Assembly (NCBI GenBank): GCA_934645275.1
Contig: CAKUDW010000092.1
Span: 1 to 7,482, forward strand
Length of the DNA stretch: 7,482 nt
From: an uncultured Clostridia bacterium
GTDB taxonomy: Bacteria; Bacillota_A; Clostridia; Christensenellales; Aristaeellaceae
Direction of reading: 5' to 3'
Position numbers and translations under genes: made by a program. Below the pieces are notes generated by a model that saw only the letters and a list, made by a program, of their open reading frames with translations, was not told the origin of the DNA and searched no databases. Position 1 is the first letter of the stretch. Every line of letters begins with the position of its first letter. Of the stretch, positions 5,341-7,482 are shown one piece after another.

Positions 5341-5814
5341 ATGTCTGAAGTTCGTGAACTTACGCTTACGGATAAGAAAAAGCTGGAAGCAGAGCTGGAA
5401 GAGCTGATTGAAGCAAAAAAACGCGTGGCGGAGGAAATCCAGATTGCGCGCGGTTTCGGCGACCTTTCCGAAAACGCAGAATACGACGCCGCCAAGAAGG
5501 AAGAGGCGCGCGTATACGGCCGCATGGGCGAAATCGAGCAGCTGCTGCGCACCGCCAATTTCGTAGATGACAGCGCCGCTACCACGGACGTGGTCTCGCT
5601 GGGCAACGTGGTGCGTGTGCTGGATCTGGAATATAATGAAGAGGATGAATACACGCTGGTGGGCTTCACAGAGGCCGACCCGCTGAAGTTGTTTATTTCC
5701 AACGAATCCCCCATCGGCCAGGCGCTGATCGGCGCGCATCTGGGCGACACCGTGGAGGCCAACACTCCCGGCGGCAAGATTCGCCTGAAGATACTGAACA
5801 TTCGCAAACGCTGA
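5341..5814 (+). CDS. greA: Transcription elongation factor GreA
   Basis: A 157-residue factor that enters the secondary channel of RNA polymerase and stimulates cleavage of backtracked transcripts. The N-terminal antiparallel coiled coil spans about 8-75. Its tip carries GDLSENAEYDAAKKEE, placing the acidic residues at Asp41 and Glu44, the same positions as the catalytic pair in E. coli GreA. The C-terminal globular domain (about 83-157) has the family features GNVVRVLD, ISNESPIGQALIGAHLGDTVEANTPGG. Length matches the family (about 158). AGGAGG (5326-5331) lies nine bases before the ATG. A perfect consensus promoter and a structured leader precede it; lysS follows 155 bases downstream, an association common in Bacillota that suggests partial co-transcription. 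Confidence 0.96.
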   Translation: MSEVRELTLTDKKKLEAELEELIEAKKRVAEEIQIARGFGDLSENAEYDAAKKEEARVYGRMGEIEQLLRTANFVDDSAATTDVVSLGNVVRVLDLEYNEEDEYTLVGFTEADPLKLFISNESPIGQALIGAHLGDTVEANTPGGKIRLKILNIRKR

Positions 5815-5834
5815 TTACCGCGCCTTCCCACACC

Positions 5835-5861
5835 AACCGGCATGTCAACCGCACGCCGGTT
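5835..5861 (+). terminator. Possible weak terminator after greA
   Basis: AACCGGC (5835-5841) and GCCGGTT (5855-5861) form a perfect seven-pair stem around a 13-nt loop, 21 bases after the greA stop. The tail AATTTGTGA is short of U, so termination would be partial and some transcripts could continue into lysS. A second small GCCGG/CCGGC hairpin lies at 5877-5891. Confidence 0.4.
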
Positions 5862-5890
5862 AATTTGTGAAGAATTGCCGGCATTCCCGG

Positions 5891-5918
5891 CTTGGCTGAC
5901 TTTTCCCCCCTATATAAC
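5891..5918 (+). promoter_or_regulatory. lysS: Weak candidate promoter of lysS
   Basis: CTTGGC (5891-5896), a 16-base spacer and TATAAC (5913-5918) give a mediocre SigA-like match, with a TATATA overlapping the -10. It would leave a leader of about 45 nt, with no room for a T-box. Expression from the greA promoter is the alternative. Confidence 0.3.
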
Positions 5919-5969
5919 CTACATGAGCCCTGCGCGCATTGGCGCTCCGGACGAGAGGAGAATACTTAC

Positions 5970-7475
5970 ATGGCAGAAGATCGCAACAACACCAACGCCC
6001 CTGAGCTGAGCCAGCAGGAGCTTTCCGAGCAGAACCGCATCCGTCTGGAAAAGCTGAACGCGCTCATGGAAGCCGGACAGAATCCCTACATTATCACCAC
6101 CTACGACGTTAGCGACCACTCCGGCTCGATTATCGCCAATTATACCGAGGGCGAGGAGAAGCACGTGTCTATCGCCGGGCGCATGATGTCCCGCCGTGTG
6201 ATGGGAAAGGCCAGCTTCGCACACCTGCAGGATTGCGACGGCAGAATCCAAATCTACGTGCGCCGCGACGACGTGGGCGAGGACGCCTACAAGACTTTCA
6301 AGAGCTACGACGTTGGCGATGTAATCGGCGTGAAGGGCTATGTTTTCACCACCAAGACCGGCGAGGTGAGCGTGCATGCGCAGGAAATAACGCTGCTGAC
6401 CAAGTGCCTGCATCCGCTGCCGGAGAAGTTTCACGGCCTTACCGATACCGATACCCGTTATCGCCAGCGTTATCTGGATCTGATCATGAATGCAGAATCC
6501 CGCGATACGTTCATCAAGCGCAGCAAAATTATCTCTGCAATCCGCAGCTATCTGAACGGCCAAGGCTTCCTTGAGGTCGAAACACCGATGCTGGTCGCCA
6601 ATGCCGGTGGCGCGGCGGCGCGCCCGTTTGAAACGCATTTCAACGCGCTTGACGAGGATTTCAAGCTGCGCATTTCGCTGGAGCTGTACCTGAAGCGCCT
6701 GATCGTCGGCGGGCTGGATCGCGTGTATGAAATCGGCCGCGTGTTCCGCAACGAGGGTCTGGATACCCGCCACAATCCGGAATTCACGCTGATGGAGCTC
6801 TACCAGGCGTACACCGATTACCACGGCATGATGGATCTGACCGAAAACCTGTACCGCCACGTCGCGCAGACGGTGCTTGGTACGACCAAAATCACCTATA
6901 ACGGCATCGAAATGGATCTCGGCAAGCCGTTTGAGCGCATCACGATGGTGGATGCAGTCAAAAAGTACGCTAACGTTGATTTTGACCAGATTCACACGCT
7001 CGAAGAGGCGCGCGAGATCGCAAAGGCGCACAACATCGAATTCAAGCCCATTCACAAAAAGGGCGACATCCTGAACCTGTTCTTCGAGGAATATGTCGAG
7101 GATAAACTGCTTCAGCCGACGTTCGTAATGGATCATCCGGTTGAAATTTCACCGCTGACGAAGAAGAAGCCGACCAACCCCGATTATGTCGAGCGCTTCG
7201 AGTTCTTCATGAACGGCTGGGAAATGGCGAACGCTTACTCCGAACTGAATGACCCCATCGACCAGCGTGCGCGCTTCAATGCGCAGGAAGAGCTGTTTGC
7301 GAGCGGCGACGAGGAAGCCAACCACACCGACGAGGACTTCCTCTACGCGCTCGAGCTCGGCATGCCCCCCACGGGCGGCATCGGCTTCGGCATCGACCGC
7401 ATGTGCATGCTCCTGACCGATAGCCCCGCCATCCGCGACGTCCTGCTCTTCCCGACGATGAAGAGCCAGAACTGA
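5970..7475 (+). CDS. lysS: Lysyl-tRNA synthetase, class II
   Basis: A 501-residue cytoplasmic enzyme that attaches lysine to tRNA-Lys using ATP. The N-terminal OB-fold anticodon-binding domain spans about 66-145 ([23 protein letters not shown]). The class II catalytic core carries motif 1 around 199-212 ([10 protein letters not shown]), motif 2 around 251-277 ([13 protein letters not shown], then [15 protein letters not shown]) and motif 3 around 465-483 ([14 protein letters not shown]). The C-terminus ends in the usual [11 protein letters not shown] region and is complete. I chose the ATG at 5970-5972, nine bases after GAGAGGAG (5953-5960). An in-frame TTG at 5892 would add 26 residues without a ribosome binding site and with no family resemblance. 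No frameshift or missing motif is seen. It follows greA on the same strand. Confidence 0.97.
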   Translation: MAEDRNNTNAPELSQQELSEQNRIRLEKLNALMEAGQNPYIITTYDVSDHSGSIIANYTEGEEKHVSIAGRMMSRRVMGKASFAHLQDCDGRIQIYVRRDDVGEDAYKTFKSYDVGDVIGVKGYVFTTKTGEVSVHAQEITLLTKCLHPLPEKFHGLTDTDTRYRQRYLDLIMNAESRDTFIKRSKIISAIRSYLNGQGFLEVETPMLVANAGGAAARPFETHFNALDEDFKLRISLELYLKRLIVGGLDRVYEIGRVFRNEGLDTRHNPEFTLMELYQAYTDYHGMMDLTENLYRHVAQTVLGTTKITYNGIEMDLGKPFERITMVDAVKKYANVDFDQIHTLEEAREIAKAHNIEFKPIHKKGDILNLFFEEYVEDKLLQPTFVMDHPVEISPLTKKKPTNPDYVERFEFFMNGWEMANAYSELNDPIDQRARFNAQEELFASGDEEANHTDEDFLYALELGMPPTGGIGFGIDRMCMLLTDSPAIRDVLLFPTMKSQN

Positions 7476-7482
7476 GAAGGGC

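Noticed and set aside
3941..5407. A 488-codon plus-strand open frame antisense to metN and running into greA.
   Set aside because: It mirrors metN codon bias, is His/Arg/Ala-rich without family resemblance, lacks a ribosome binding site, and crosses two promoters and the greA start.
5870..5893. A third copy of the structured repeat before lysS (AAGAATTGCCGGC followed by ATTCCC).
   Set aside because: Only about a dozen bases resemble copies A and B; the paired arm and the conserved flank are missing, so chance similarity is likely.
5919..7136. A 405-codon minus-strand open frame antisense to lysS.
   Set aside because: The sense frame is an intact lysyl-tRNA synthetase; the antisense translation shows no domain and no ribosome binding site.

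Overview
The window looks like chromosomal DNA from a fairly GC-rich member of the Bacillota, probably a gut-type clostridium. This rests on strong AGGAGG-type ribosome binding sites, textbook SigA promoters, a GreA-LysS neighbourhood, and a MacAB-type exporter adaptor that lacks the hairpin needed to dock on TolC. The exact taxon cannot be read from the sequence.

Layout. Positions 1-1716 (minus strand) hold the first two genes of an ABC exporter operon: a membrane-anchored adaptor and a MacB/LolD-type ATPase that runs off the left edge. A two-box direct repeat upstream suggests control by an OmpR/PhoB-type response regulator. Positions 2032-5014 (minus strand) hold a methionine importer in two transcription units. 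metN-metI starts from a consensus promoter at 5079-5107 and ends at a hairpin after metI. metQ has its own consensus promoter at 3170-3198. Positions 5201-7475 (plus strand) hold greA, from a third consensus promoter, followed by lysS. All three SigA promoters match TTGACA-N17-TATAAT exactly.

The most notable content is in the 504-base gap between metI and metQ. It encodes a 38-residue peptide with an excellent ribosome binding site and a core of seven Met and three Cys codons in twelve. A strong intrinsic terminator follows, and a segment at the end of the peptide gene can pair with the terminator's 5' arm. This is the complete anatomy of a ribosome-stalling attenuator that would sense methionine (and perhaps cysteine) supply to control the methionine-binding protein.

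A second unexplained item is a pair of related structured repeats (about 1874-1960 and 3240-3310). They share paired arms, an identical 15-nt loop length and a conserved flank. Each sits, in the same orientation, just past the terminator of a met gene.

Together the genes cover methionine import, export of an unknown substrate, transcript-elongation rescue (GreA) and lysyl-tRNA synthesis (LysS).
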